Part shown: one piece after another, positions 30,795 through 40,600 of the stretch
How positions within the stretch are numbered: position 1 is the first letter of the stretch
Layout of the letters: every line of letters begins with the position of its first letter
From: Gammaproteobacteria bacterium
GTDB taxonomy: Bacteria; Pseudomonadota; Gammaproteobacteria; SZUA-152
Length of the DNA: 43,908 nucleotides
Assembly (NCBI GenBank): GCA_022627515.1
Contig: JAKEGK010000134.1
Span: forward strand, 1 to 43,908
Reading direction: 5' to 3'
The notes under the pieces: generated by a model
What the model was told of the DNA's origin: nothing
What the model saw: the letters and a program-made list of their open reading frames with translations, nothing else
Databases searched by the model: none
Made by a program: the position numbers and the translations under genes

Positions 30795-31838
30795 TTAGTT
30801 GCTCTGTTGCGTCAGTTTCCAGGGCAGGGATTCGCCCGCCAGAAGAGGAATGAGTTGTTCATTGCCCGCGGCGTAGTGATCGGGCACCCGCCAGGATTCC
30901 CTGATCAGGGTGATTTCCCCCGTATTGCGGGGCAGCCGATAGAAATCCGCGCCGAAGTGGCTGGCAAAACCTTCCAGCCGGTCAAGCTTGCCCGCTGGTT
31001 CGAACGCCAAAGCATAAAATTCCATGGCGGCATGAGCGCTGTAAATCCCGGCGCAGCCGCAGGCGGTTTCCTTGGCGGTTTGAGCGTGCGGCGCGCTGTC
31101 GGTTCCCAGAAAAAATTTGGGGCTGCCACTTGTGGCGGCTTCGATTAATGCCTGCTGGTGAGTTTGGCGTTTCAATACCGGCAAACAATAAAAGTGCGGC
31201 CGGATACCGCCCACTAACATGGCATTGCGGTTAAACAACAGGTGATGGGGAGTAATAGTGGCGGCAATATTGTCATTAGCGGATAACACGTATTGCACTG
31301 CCTCGTGCGTGGTGATGTGTTCAAACACGATGCGTAGTGAGGGAATTTTTTCGTGTACCGGATTGAGTATCCTGTCGATGAAAATTTTTTCACGATCGAA
31401 TATATCCACCGTATTGTCGACTACTTCGCCATGCACCAGCAAGGGTATATCCTGTTCGGCCATTGCTTCCAGGGTGGCGTATACTTTGCGGATATCGGTA
31501 ACACCGCTGTCGGAGTTGGTGGTGGCGCCGGCGGGATAATATTTCACCGCGTGAACATGGCCGCTTTGCCTGGCCTCGCGGATTTCCGCCGCCGAGGTGT
31601 TATCGGTCAAATAGAGCGTCATCAAGGGTTCGAAACCGGTTTCACCCGGCAGCGCGGCAAGGATACGCTCGCGATAGGCCAGCGCCTGCCGGGTAGTGGT
31701 TACCGGAGGTTTTAAATTCGGCATAATGATCGCGCGCGCAAATTGCCGCGCGGTATGAGGCAGCACCGTTTGCAGCATCAGGCCATCGCGGATATGCAGA
31801 TGCCAGTCGTCAGGTTGGGTAATAGTTAGTGATTGCAT
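30795..31838 (-). CDS. pyrC: Dihydroorotase
   Basis: 347 aa; [50 protein letters not shown]. Confidence 0.97.
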   Translation of the reverse strand: MQSLTITQPDDWHLHIRDGLMLQTVLPHTARQFARAIIMPNLKPPVTTTRQALAYRERILAALPGETGFEPLMTLYLTDNTSAAEIREARQSGHVHAVKYYPAGATTNSDSGVTDIRKVYATLEAMAEQDIPLLVHGEVVDNTVDIFDREKIFIDRILNPVHEKIPSLRIVFEHITTHEAVQYVLSANDNIAATITPHHLLFNRNAMLVGGIRPHFYCLPVLKRQTHQQALIEAATSGSPKFFLGTDSAPHAQTAKETACGCAGIYSAHAAMEFYALAFEPAGKLDRLEGFASHFGADFYRLPRNTGEITLIRESWRVPDHYAAGNEQLIPLLAGESLPWKLTQQSN

Positions 31839-31995
31839 GGATAATTACATGAATGACAGCATGGCTTGTGGTGAATCCTTGTGATGGATGCCTATTATTA
31901 CACAAAAGTATAATATTAAAGAATGCTGTGAAAACCGCGAGCCGCGGTAAAATTCCGTGAATACCTTTATATAAGGCTGAATTGGCGCTCTATCA

Positions 31996-32739
31996 ATGAG
32001 AATCCCGCGAATTTATCAGGCACAGCCACTGCAAGTGGGCGGAACTATTATCCTGGACGCGCAGTCGGCGACGCATATTGCAAAAGTACTGCGCTTAAAA
32101 CCTTCTGACCAAATTATCGTATTTAACGGTCAGGGCGGTGAGTATACGGGGGTGATTGAAGCAACCGGTAAACGCGAGGTGATCGTTAAGTTGCTCAGTC
32201 ATGAGGAACGCGCCACCGAATCACCACTGTTCATTTCGCTGGTGCAAGGCGTGTCGCGCGGTGAGCGCATGGATTACACGTTGCAAAAATCCGTGGAATT
32301 GGGCGTCAGTGCTATCTACCCGGTTACGACGCAACATATGGCTGTGCATCTCGAGGAGAATCGCGCGCAGAAAAAACAAAGTCACTGGCAGGGCGTCGTC
32401 AACAGCGCCTGCGAGCAAAGTGGCCGGGTTGTTATGCCTGCCGTGCACGCCGTGCAAACATTGCAACATTGCGTCGATAAAATCTCCGCCATCAAGGATC
32501 AATCAATGGTGGTATTGGATCACCGATCAACAGTCTCTTTGGTTAACCTTGATTTGAACCACAAAAGCCGCGTCGCCATTTTTGCGGGTCCCGAAGGCGG
32601 CTGGTCGGCTGAAGAAAGGACGCGGTTAATGGAGTCAGGCGCAATTGCCGTGGCGATGGGGCCGCGTATATTACGCACGGAAACCGCGGCATTGGCCGCA
32701 ATCGCCATTTTGCAGGCGCTTTGGGGCGATTTTAAATAA
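31996..32739 (+). CDS. rsmE: 16S rRNA (uracil1498-N3)-methyltransferase
   Basis: 247 aa; MRIPRIYQAQPL, HIAKVLRLKPSDQIIVFNGQGGEY, IFAGPEGGWSAEE, LGPRILRTETA-type motif. Confidence 0.95.
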   Translation: MRIPRIYQAQPLQVGGTIILDAQSATHIAKVLRLKPSDQIIVFNGQGGEYTGVIEATGKREVIVKLLSHEERATESPLFISLVQGVSRGERMDYTLQKSVELGVSAIYPVTTQHMAVHLEENRAQKKQSHWQGVVNSACEQSGRVVMPAVHAVQTLQHCVDKISAIKDQSMVVLDHRSTVSLVNLDLNHKSRVAIFAGPEGGWSAEERTRLMESGAIAVAMGPRILRTETAALAAIAILQALWGDFK

Positions 32740-32768
32740 GCCGTGCCGGAAATGGAGATCTGTTTTTC

Positions 32769-33266
32769 ATGAACGTCCTGCGAATACTTCGCAAACTTTC
32801 TTTCCTTTCGCCAAAACGGCGCATTGAATGGTATCCGCCGTTCTTTTTCATGGGGGTCAAGGTGCTGGAACTGCCGGATGACTGGAGCCGGGTCAGAATC
32901 AAGTTACCTTTAAACGCTTTTTCCAGGAATATGGGTGATGCCATGTTTGGCGGTTATCAGGCCTCGCTGGCTGATCCCATTGCGGCGCTGGCCTGCGTGA
33001 AGCGTTTTCCCGGTTATTCGGTCTGGACCCGCGCCATGAGCATTGATTTTGTGCGGGAAGGCAAAAGTGATCTTGAGTTACGCTTTGAGTTTGAGGAAAC
33101 GCTGTTTCAAAAGATCAGACGGGAACTGGAACAAACCGGACGCAGCACGCCAACCTTTGAGTATGCGCTGTACCGCAGTGATGGCGAAATCTGCACTAAA
33201 GTCACTAATACTGTGGCGATCCGGCCGGCCCACTATAAAAGTGAACTTAAAAGCAAAAGCAACTGA
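32769..33266 (+). CDS. DUF4442 / hotdog-fold thioesterase-like protein
   Basis: 165 aa; FSRNMGDAMFGGYQASLADPIAALACVKRFPGYSVWTRAMSIDFVREGKS. Confidence 0.78.
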   Translation: MNVLRILRKLSFLSPKRRIEWYPPFFFMGVKVLELPDDWSRVRIKLPLNAFSRNMGDAMFGGYQASLADPIAALACVKRFPGYSVWTRAMSIDFVREGKSDLELRFEFEETLFQKIRRELEQTGRSTPTFEYALYRSDGEICTKVTNTVAIRPAHYKSELKSKSN

Positions 33267-33279
33267 ACAAAAAACAAGT

Positions 33280-34092
33280 ATGCACTACCAAACCATATTA
33301 GCGGAATTAAGCCGCATTGTCAGAGATGCCGCTCAGGCAGAACTGATGCCGCGTTTTACTTCACAACACTTTGCGCAACACGCCAAGAATGACGGCAGTG
33401 TGGTGACGGAAGCCGATAACGCGGTACAGCAGCACATTGCATCAGCATTGCGGAGACAGTGGCCGGAGGTGGCGTTTCTGGGTGAAGAGATGCCGGTTGC
33501 GGAACAGCAGCGCATGCTGCAGAGCGATGCAGTATGGTGTCTTGATCCTCTGGACGGCACCAGTAATTTCGCCAGCGGCATTCCGTTGTTTGGCGTGTCA
33601 CTGGCGTTGATTGAACATCATCAGCCGCAATTGGGCCTGATTTATGATCCGGTACGCGACGAATGTTTTACGGCAATACGCGGTGAAGGCTGTTGGTTGA
33701 ATGGCGCGGCGTTGTCAACGGTTGCCATACATGATCAAATGAGGCCGCTGAAACAAATGATCGCGGTGGTGGATTTGAAACGCTTGCGCGGTCCGGTATT
33801 AACCGCGCTGGTGGCGGAACATCCCTTCCGTTCACAGCGTAATTTCGGTTCCTGCGCCCTGGAATGGTGCTGGCTGGCGGCGGGGCGGATTCAATTGTAT
33901 GTCCATGGTGGCCAGAAATTGTGGGACTATGCGGCGGGCGCATTAATTTTGGAAGAAGCCGGCGGTGTAAGCTCGACCTTAAAAGGAGACGCAATATTTA
34001 CCGCGGCTTTGGAGCCGCGGCCAGTGGTGGCGGCGTTTAACAGTGCGGCATATCAGCAGTGGTATGAGTGGATCAGCAAACACAACGTATAA
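33280..34092 (+). CDS. Inositol monophosphatase-family protein
   Basis: Motifs FLGEEMP and WCLDPLDGTSNFASGIPLF, and LWDYAAGALILEEAGG; start inferred at ATG 33280. Confidence 0.92.
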   Translation: MHYQTILAELSRIVRDAAQAELMPRFTSQHFAQHAKNDGSVVTEADNAVQQHIASALRRQWPEVAFLGEEMPVAEQQRMLQSDAVWCLDPLDGTSNFASGIPLFGVSLALIEHHQPQLGLIYDPVRDECFTAIRGEGCWLNGAALSTVAIHDQMRPLKQMIAVVDLKRLRGPVLTALVAEHPFRSQRNFGSCALEWCWLAAGRIQLYVHGGQKLWDYAAGALILEEAGGVSSTLKGDAIFTAALEPRPVVAAFNSAAYQQWYEWISKHNV

Positions 34093-34139
34093 TAATGCGC
34101 AACAAGCATAAGCAATGGATTTCATTTTACTAACTCAAG

Positions 34140-34198
34140 TTTCGGAGTTCGTAGGTTTACCACGCTTTGCCGTGATACCATGAAAATGAACTCCGAAA
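34140..34198. repeat. Structured inverted-repeat element between the IMPase and DUF2797 genes
   Basis: TTTCGGAGTTC (34140-34150) / GAACTCCGAAA (34188-34198) enclosing CACG-CTTTGC-CGTG. Confidence 0.65.
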
Positions 34199-34276
34199 TT
34201 TGACTTACTAAGAGCTTCAAAAAATAAAGCCTCATACTTTAGTAAGGAGCTGTTTTTAATCTATGAAAGGTAATTC

Positions 34277-35092
34277 ATGAAAGGCAATCTCAGAAAAATG
34301 ATTTCGGAAAATACCCGGCCGGTAACTTACAGTTTGCCGGTGGGTGACAACCTGGTTGCGCTCAATGAATTCTTCGGGAAAAAAATCTCGTTAGCTTTTA
34401 CCGGCACAATCAATTGCATCGCCTGCGGGCGCAAGACCAGTAAAAGTTTTAACCAGGGTTATTGTTTTCCCTGTATGCGCACACTTGCCGAGTGCGACAG
34501 TTGTATTGTGAAACCCGAACTGTGTCATTTTGCCAAAGGCACTTGCCGCGATGCCGAGTGGGCACTGTCCCACTGCATGCAGGATCATATTGTGTATCTT
34601 GCCAATTCTTCGGGAATCAAGGTGGGAATCACCCGGCACACACAAATACCCATGCGCTGGATTGATCAGGGAGCAACGCAGGCGTTGCCCATGTATCGCG
34701 TTGCCAGCCGGCATATCTCCGGCCTGATGGAAGTGATCATCAAAAATCATGTGGCGGATAAGACAGACTGGCGCAAGATGTTAAAAGGCGATCCCGAGCC
34801 TTTGGACCTGGCGGCGCAGCGTGATGATATTTTTGCGCAGTGCGAAATGGAAATAAAACAGCTCGAAGATACCTTGCCTGCAAGCAGTATTCGCATGTTG
34901 CCGGATGAAGCCGTCACCGGCATTGAATATCCGGTGCTGGAGTATCCCGCCAAAGTCGCGTCATTGAGTTTTGATAAAACACCCAACGTTACCGGCGCGC
35001 TGTTGGGCATCAAGGGCCAGTATTTGATTCTTGATAGCGGTGTCATCAATATCCGTAAATTTGGCGGGTATGAAATTGAATTTGCGGCCTAG
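34277..35092 (+). CDS. DUF2797 family protein with Cys-rich putative zinc sites
   Basis: 271 aa; CIACGRKTSKSFNQGYCFPCMRTLAECDSCIVKPELCHFAKGTCRDAEWALSHC and VYLANSSGIKVGITRHTQIPMRWIDQGATQA. Confidence 0.85.
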   Translation: MKGNLRKMISENTRPVTYSLPVGDNLVALNEFFGKKISLAFTGTINCIACGRKTSKSFNQGYCFPCMRTLAECDSCIVKPELCHFAKGTCRDAEWALSHCMQDHIVYLANSSGIKVGITRHTQIPMRWIDQGATQALPMYRVASRHISGLMEVIIKNHVADKTDWRKMLKGDPEPLDLAAQRDDIFAQCEMEIKQLEDTLPASSIRMLPDEAVTGIEYPVLEYPAKVASLSFDKTPNVTGALLGIKGQYLILDSGVINIRKFGGYEIEFAA

Positions 35093-35558
35093 CAGGCGTG
35101 TATCATGATGCGTCTAAATCGCTGTGCATGCATCGGTTTGCACCACGTTTTCGCTAAAACCCGCGCCAACCCGCGACAGTTTTTATTGTTCGCGGCACTC
35201 CTTAAATCTTTGTAACCTGTTGATCGCAAAAAATTAATTATGCCAGCCCGATAATTTGTCTTGCGCCTTAAACTTGACCTTGTGGCGCAAAACAACGATG
35301 ATATCGCGTTTTCGATGCCCTGGGGTCAAGTCAACGGCAAAGATGATGAAGTGCGTGCGGCAGCCAAGGATTGCATGGTTAATCAACATTTAATCAGCAT
35401 TCCACGCGCCAGGACACGGCACGAAAACGCTTTGCAAAAAAGAACGATACCTCGCGGCTTATTTTATTCAGAAACTTCAGCAACAGGTCAGGTCATAGTT
35501 GAGTCTGCCTGGAAGTTTTAAATCCCAAACAAAATAGTTAAACAAGATTAGGTGAACA

Positions 35559-36560
35559 ATGAGCCAATTAAGTACGGCTGACAAAAAACGGCTGCTTCGC
35601 AGCATGCTTTACGCGCGGCGTTTTGAAGAACGTTGTTATGAAGCTTACGTTGAACGCAAGATCGGCGGATTTTTACATTTGTATCCCGGCCAGGAAGCGT
35701 GCGCCCATGGCGTGCTTGCAGCGGCGAAAGCCGGTCATGATTATGTGATTACCGGTTACCGCGATCATGTGCATGCGATTTTGTGCGGCGCGCCACCGCG
35801 TGAAGTCATGGCGGAATTATATGGCAAGGAAACCGGTTCCAGTAAAGGCCGTGGCGGTTCCATGCATATCTTTGATGTGCGTTATCGTTTTATGGGTGGT
35901 TACGCGCTGGTGGGTGGTCCTTTCCCCTTGGCCGTGGGTATCGCCAAAGGCATCAAGATGAAAGGCGGCGATGAGATTTCCATTTGTTTCCTGGGTGACG
36001 CGGCCAACAACCAGGGTTCGTTCCATGAATCATTGAACATGGCGAAGATTTGGCAATTGCCTGTGCTGTTTGTTTGCGAAAATAATTTGTATGGTATCGG
36101 CACCCGCATTGACCGTTCCACCGCGGTATTGGATCAATACAAGCGGGTTTGCGGTTATGACATGCCTGCCAAACAAGTCGATGGCCAGGATATCGAAGTG
36201 GTTTATCAGGCGGCGCAGGAAGCCGTTAACTATGTTCGTTCCGGCAAGGGTCCTTATTTTCTGGAACTGAAAACCTATCGTTACCGCGGTCATTCCATGT
36301 CCGATTCCAACGCTTACCGCGCCAAGGAAGAAGAACAGGAGTGGGCCAGGCGCGATCCGGTGCTGATTCTGCGCGACCGGATGATCAAGGCCGGTGATAT
36401 GACGCAGGATGATTACAGCGCACTGGATAAAGAGATTATTGATGAGATCGAAAACGGCGTCATCAAATTTGCCGAGGAATCGCCGGAACCCAGGGTCGAG
36501 GAACTGGAAAAATATGTATTGGCGGAGAATGATCCATATGTACGCGGAGGGGCGAAGTAA
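35559..36560 (+). CDS. pdhA: Pyruvate dehydrogenase E1 component, alpha subunit
   Basis: 333 aa; ARRFEERCYEAYVERKIGGFLHLYPGQEA, GDAANNQGSFHESLNMAKIW, ThDP motif. Confidence 0.95.
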   Translation: MSQLSTADKKRLLRSMLYARRFEERCYEAYVERKIGGFLHLYPGQEACAHGVLAAAKAGHDYVITGYRDHVHAILCGAPPREVMAELYGKETGSSKGRGGSMHIFDVRYRFMGGYALVGGPFPLAVGIAKGIKMKGGDEISICFLGDAANNQGSFHESLNMAKIWQLPVLFVCENNLYGIGTRIDRSTAVLDQYKRVCGYDMPAKQVDGQDIEVVYQAAQEAVNYVRSGKGPYFLELKTYRYRGHSMSDSNAYRAKEEEQEWARRDPVLILRDRMIKAGDMTQDDYSALDKEIIDEIENGVIKFAEESPEPRVEELEKYVLAENDPYVRGGAK

Positions 36561-37540
36561 TGGCTGATTTAATGTATTGGGAAGCGATTCGCCGCGCGCA
36601 TGATGAAGAAATGGCGCGTGATCCGCTGGTGATTTGCATGGGTGAAGACATTGGTGTCGCGGGCGGCACTTATAAAGCCACTCAGGGATTGTATGACAAG
36701 TATGGACCGGAACGGGTTATCGATACCCCGATTTCTGAAAACGGTTACACCGGTGTCGGTATCGGCGCGTCCTTCGTGGGAGTGCGCCCGATAATTGAAA
36801 TCATGTCTGTCAACTTTGCCTGGCTGGCGATGGACCAGATCGCCAACAGCGCGGCAAAAGTACGCTATATGTCCGGCGGTCAGCTGACGGCTCCCGTGGT
36901 GATTCGCACACCCGGTGGAACCGCGCATCAATTAGGCGCGCAACACTCGGCGCGCATGGAAAAAGTCTTCATGGGTATCGCCGGATTGCGGGTGGTCACG
37001 CCGTCCAATCCCAAACAGGCTTATGGTTTGATCAAGTCCGGCGTGCGTTGCAATGATCCGGTGTTCATCAACGAGCATGAACTGATGTACAACATGAAAG
37101 GTGAGGTGCCGGACGGGGAATATTTTCATCCGCTGGAAGGTTCCGAAGTGGCGCGTCACGGTAAAGACGTTACCCTGTTCGGCTACAACATCTCGGTGCA
37201 CTGGTGCCTGCAGGCCGCTGACGTGCTTTCCAAACAACATGGAATCGACGCGGAAGTGGTGGATCTTTATGCCTTGAGTCCGCTGGACCGGGCCGGCATT
37301 GCGGAATCCGTTTCCAAAACCCACCGCGCCGTTATCGTTGAAGAAGCCGAACCCATGGTCGGCGTTGGCGCGGAAGTGATGGCGATTATCAATGAAGAGT
37401 GTTTCTTTGAGCTGGATGCGGCGCCGGTGCGGGTGTCTGCGGCTACCGTACCCATCCCGTTTAACCGCACGCTGGAAAAAGCCACCATTCCCAATGCGAA
37501 CGATGTGGTTAAGGCCGTATTAAAGATGTTCGGTAAATAA
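36560..37540 (+). CDS. pdhB: Pyruvate dehydrogenase E1 component, beta subunit
   Basis: 326 aa; CMGEDIGVAGGTYKATQGL, RVIDTPISENGYTGVGIGASFVGVRPIIE; overlaps E1alpha stop. Confidence 0.96.
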   Translation: MADLMYWEAIRRAHDEEMARDPLVICMGEDIGVAGGTYKATQGLYDKYGPERVIDTPISENGYTGVGIGASFVGVRPIIEIMSVNFAWLAMDQIANSAAKVRYMSGGQLTAPVVIRTPGGTAHQLGAQHSARMEKVFMGIAGLRVVTPSNPKQAYGLIKSGVRCNDPVFINEHELMYNMKGEVPDGEYFHPLEGSEVARHGKDVTLFGYNISVHWCLQAADVLSKQHGIDAEVVDLYALSPLDRAGIAESVSKTHRAVIVEEAEPMVGVGAEVMAIINEECFFELDAAPVRVSAATVPIPFNRTLEKATIPNANDVVKAVLKMFGK

Positions 37541-37600
37541 AGGAAGCTATAACCAGGAAGTAATCAACAAGCCGAATGATCTGTAAACCGGGGATACACA

Positions 37601-37646
37601 TTGGTTAACGTCGAAGTAATTGGTTAACGACGAAATATTAGTTAAC
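37601..37646. repeat. Three spaced copies of TTGGTTAAC-like motif
   Basis: TTGGTTAACGTCGAAGTA (37601), TTGGTTAACGACGAAATA (37620), TTAGTTAAC (37638); spacing 19 and 18 bp. Confidence 0.8.
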
Positions 37647-37683
37647 TGCCAGGTAAAAATTAACATCAAAGTATATAGCTGCT

Positions 37684-40600
37684 ATGTCTGAACCGTATGT
37701 AATTAAAATGCCCCAGCTTTCCGATACCATGACTGAAGGCGTGGTGGTGAGCTGGGAAAAACAAATCGGCGACAAGGTCGAACGCGGTGATATTGTTGCC
37801 ACCGTTGAAACGGACAAGGCCATTATGGATGTGGAAGTATTTCGGGAAGGTTATTTATCCGGTCCCATTGCAAATGTTGACAGCGTGGTGGCTGTCGGTG
37901 ATGCAATTGCCTATCTGGTGGCAAACGCCGGTGAAGCGCAGGGCGCAGAAGCGAAAGCGCCTATTACTGCGGCCGAATCAAAAGCTGCGCCCGAGCCGGT
38001 TTCCAGAAAGCCGGCAGGCGCATCCCATGTGATCAAGATGCCGCAGTTATCCGACACCATGACCGAAGGCGTGGTGGTGAGCTGGGAAAAAAAGCTCGGC
38101 GACAGGATAGAGCGCGGTGATGTGGTGGCGCAGGTCGAAACTGACAAAGCCATCATGGATGTGGAAGTGTTCCGCGAAGGTTACCTGTCCGGTCCCATTG
38201 CCGAAGTGGACAGCGTGCTGCCGGTGGGCGGAGCGATGGCCTATCTGGTGGACGACGCGTCACAGGTTATCAAGGAAGGCAGCGTGACAACGGTTGCCGC
38301 CAAAGATGAAGATGTCACCAGTCCTTCCAAGCAGGACAAACGCCACCTGATTGCGGCGGCCCATCCGGCGCCGGGACACAAAGCGCCTGAGTTACATATG
38401 ATCGTCACCGGCAAACCGGCGGCGCGCCCCGACAATAAATACGCCACGCCATTTGCGAGAAAGCTTGCCGGTTCCCTGCATGTTAATTTGAATACCTTGA
38501 AAGGCTCCGGCGCTAACGGCGTAATTGTGGCGGCGGATGTGCGCCGCGCGCAACCGTTGCAGCGTCCTTCCGAAGTCATGGAGGTCACACCCGCGCACGT
38601 GATGCCGGAAGTGCAAGTGCCCGGGCATGGGCGTCCCATGACCGCGATGGAACGCGCGGTCAGTCATTCAATGACCGCCTCCTTAACCATGCCGACATTC
38701 CGTGTGTCGATAAACGCGCAACCGGCAGCATTGATTAAGGCCTCCAAAGCCAAAGGTGTATCCGTTACCGTAGCCATAGCCAAGGCGTGTGCGTTGGCTA
38801 TGAAAAAACATCCCACCATAAACTGGTGTTACCAGCCGGTGGACAAACTCGTGGAGCGCGACCAGGTGGATGTCGGTATGGCGGTAGCCGCGGAAGGCGG
38901 CGGCCTGGTTGTTCCGGTATTGCGGCATTGCGAATCCCGCAGCCTTGAGGAACTTCATGAAATCTGGTCCGACCTGGTTGACCGTGGCCGCCGGCGCCGT
39001 CTCGCTCCGGAAGAATACGCTAACCCTACTTTCATGGTTTCCAACATGGGCATGCTGGGTGTGAGTTATTTTGACGCCATACCCACACCGGGTACCGCGG
39101 CGATTCTCGCCATTTCTTCGGCCGGTCCCGAAGGCATGCCATTGACCGTAACCGCCGACCACCGCGTGGTGAATGGCGCGGAAGTCGCGCAGTATTTGAA
39201 TACCCTGAAACAAAAAATCGAAAACCCCGAAGAATGGATGGGGCCGATTGGTCCGGCGATTCCCGAGGGTGACTGGGATTACGATGTGGTGATAATCGGC
39301 GGCGGACCCGGTGGCGAGGATTGCGCACGCGATCTGGCCTCGCACGGTTTGAAAGTCGCCATGATTAATGATTCCAAGTATCCCGGCGGCGAATGTTTGT
39401 GGCGCGGCTGTATTCCTTCCAAGGCCTGGCGCGCCGCCGCTGACCGCATCCGTGACCGCGCCCATGATGAACACCTGGGCGTGGAAGGAACCACCAAGGC
39501 AAAACTGAACTGGGAAAAACTCGAAGCCACGCGGCGCCATGTGCTGGAAACCCGCGGCGACATGGCGCTGAAGACCGACACTGGAGTGCGCATCAAAGTG
39601 ATTCAGGGATTTGCGTTATTTGAAACGGATCACCGCGTGTTTGTCGATACCTCCGGCAACAGCGACAATCCGCACAAGCGCGCCAAACAAGGTGATGGCA
39701 GTAAAGGCGAACACATTACTTTTGGCGCGGCGGTGATCGCCACCGGCGCGCCGCCGTTTGTGCCGCCGATTCCCGGCGCTATTGATGGTTTGAAAACCGG
39801 TGATGTATTAACGTCCGACACGGTATGGTTTTTGGAAACTGTGCCGAAAAAGATCGGCATTATCGGAGGCGGCGCGATCGGAGTGGAAATGGCGCAAATC
39901 TTTCAGGACTTTGGCGCCGAAGTGGTGCTGGTGGAGGGCAAGGACCGCATCCTGGCCGAAGTGGAACCGGAGATCGCCAAGCAGTTAACCGAGGTGCTGA
40001 ACAGCGATCCCAATATCAAGATCTTCACTTCCGCCAAAGTGGAAGAAATCAAACACCGCAGCAACAAGCGTAAAACACAATTAGTGTTTGAAAGCGTTGA
40101 AGGCAGTAAACACCGTTACGCCTGCGACTATGTGCTCATGGCGACCGGAAAACGTCCCGATCTTAATCCATTGCAGCTGCAGAACGCTGGCGTGCAAATG
40201 GAGAATGGCGTCATTAAAGCCGACGCCCGTTGCCGCACCAGTGTTCCGCACATTTTCGCCGTGGGTGATGTGATTGGCGGTTACATGCTGGCGCATACCG
40301 CGGGACAACAGGGACGCGTTGCCGCCGCCAACCTGCTGGGCGAAGATATGAAGTACGATCAAAACAAGGATTCCGGTGTGATCTTTACCCGCCCTGAGGC
40401 GGCGTTTGTCGGGTTGTCCGCCGAGCAGGCGAAAGCGCAGGGCATCGATGCCGTGGAAGTGAAAATGCCCATGAATATTGACGCCAAGGCGATGATCAAC
40501 AATGAACTGCATGGCATGATCAAAATCGTCGCGGACAAGAAAAACCATCGCGTCATCGGTGTGCATTACCTTGCCGATCATGCCAATACCCTGGTGGGTG

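Noticed and set aside
31934-31948. ACCGCG-AGC-CGCGGT inverted repeat in the pyrC-rsmE divergent region
   Set aside because: Short GC palindrome, easily due to chance; not enough to call a regulatory site.
35261-35521. 86-aa plus-strand ORF upstream of pdhA with TTG start
   Set aside because: No recognisable family, weak start; could be real but I cannot support it.
38683-39540. 285-aa minus-strand ORF over the E2-E3 gene
   Set aside because: Shadow ORF in the GC-rich coding region; the plus frame has unambiguous E2/E3 motifs.
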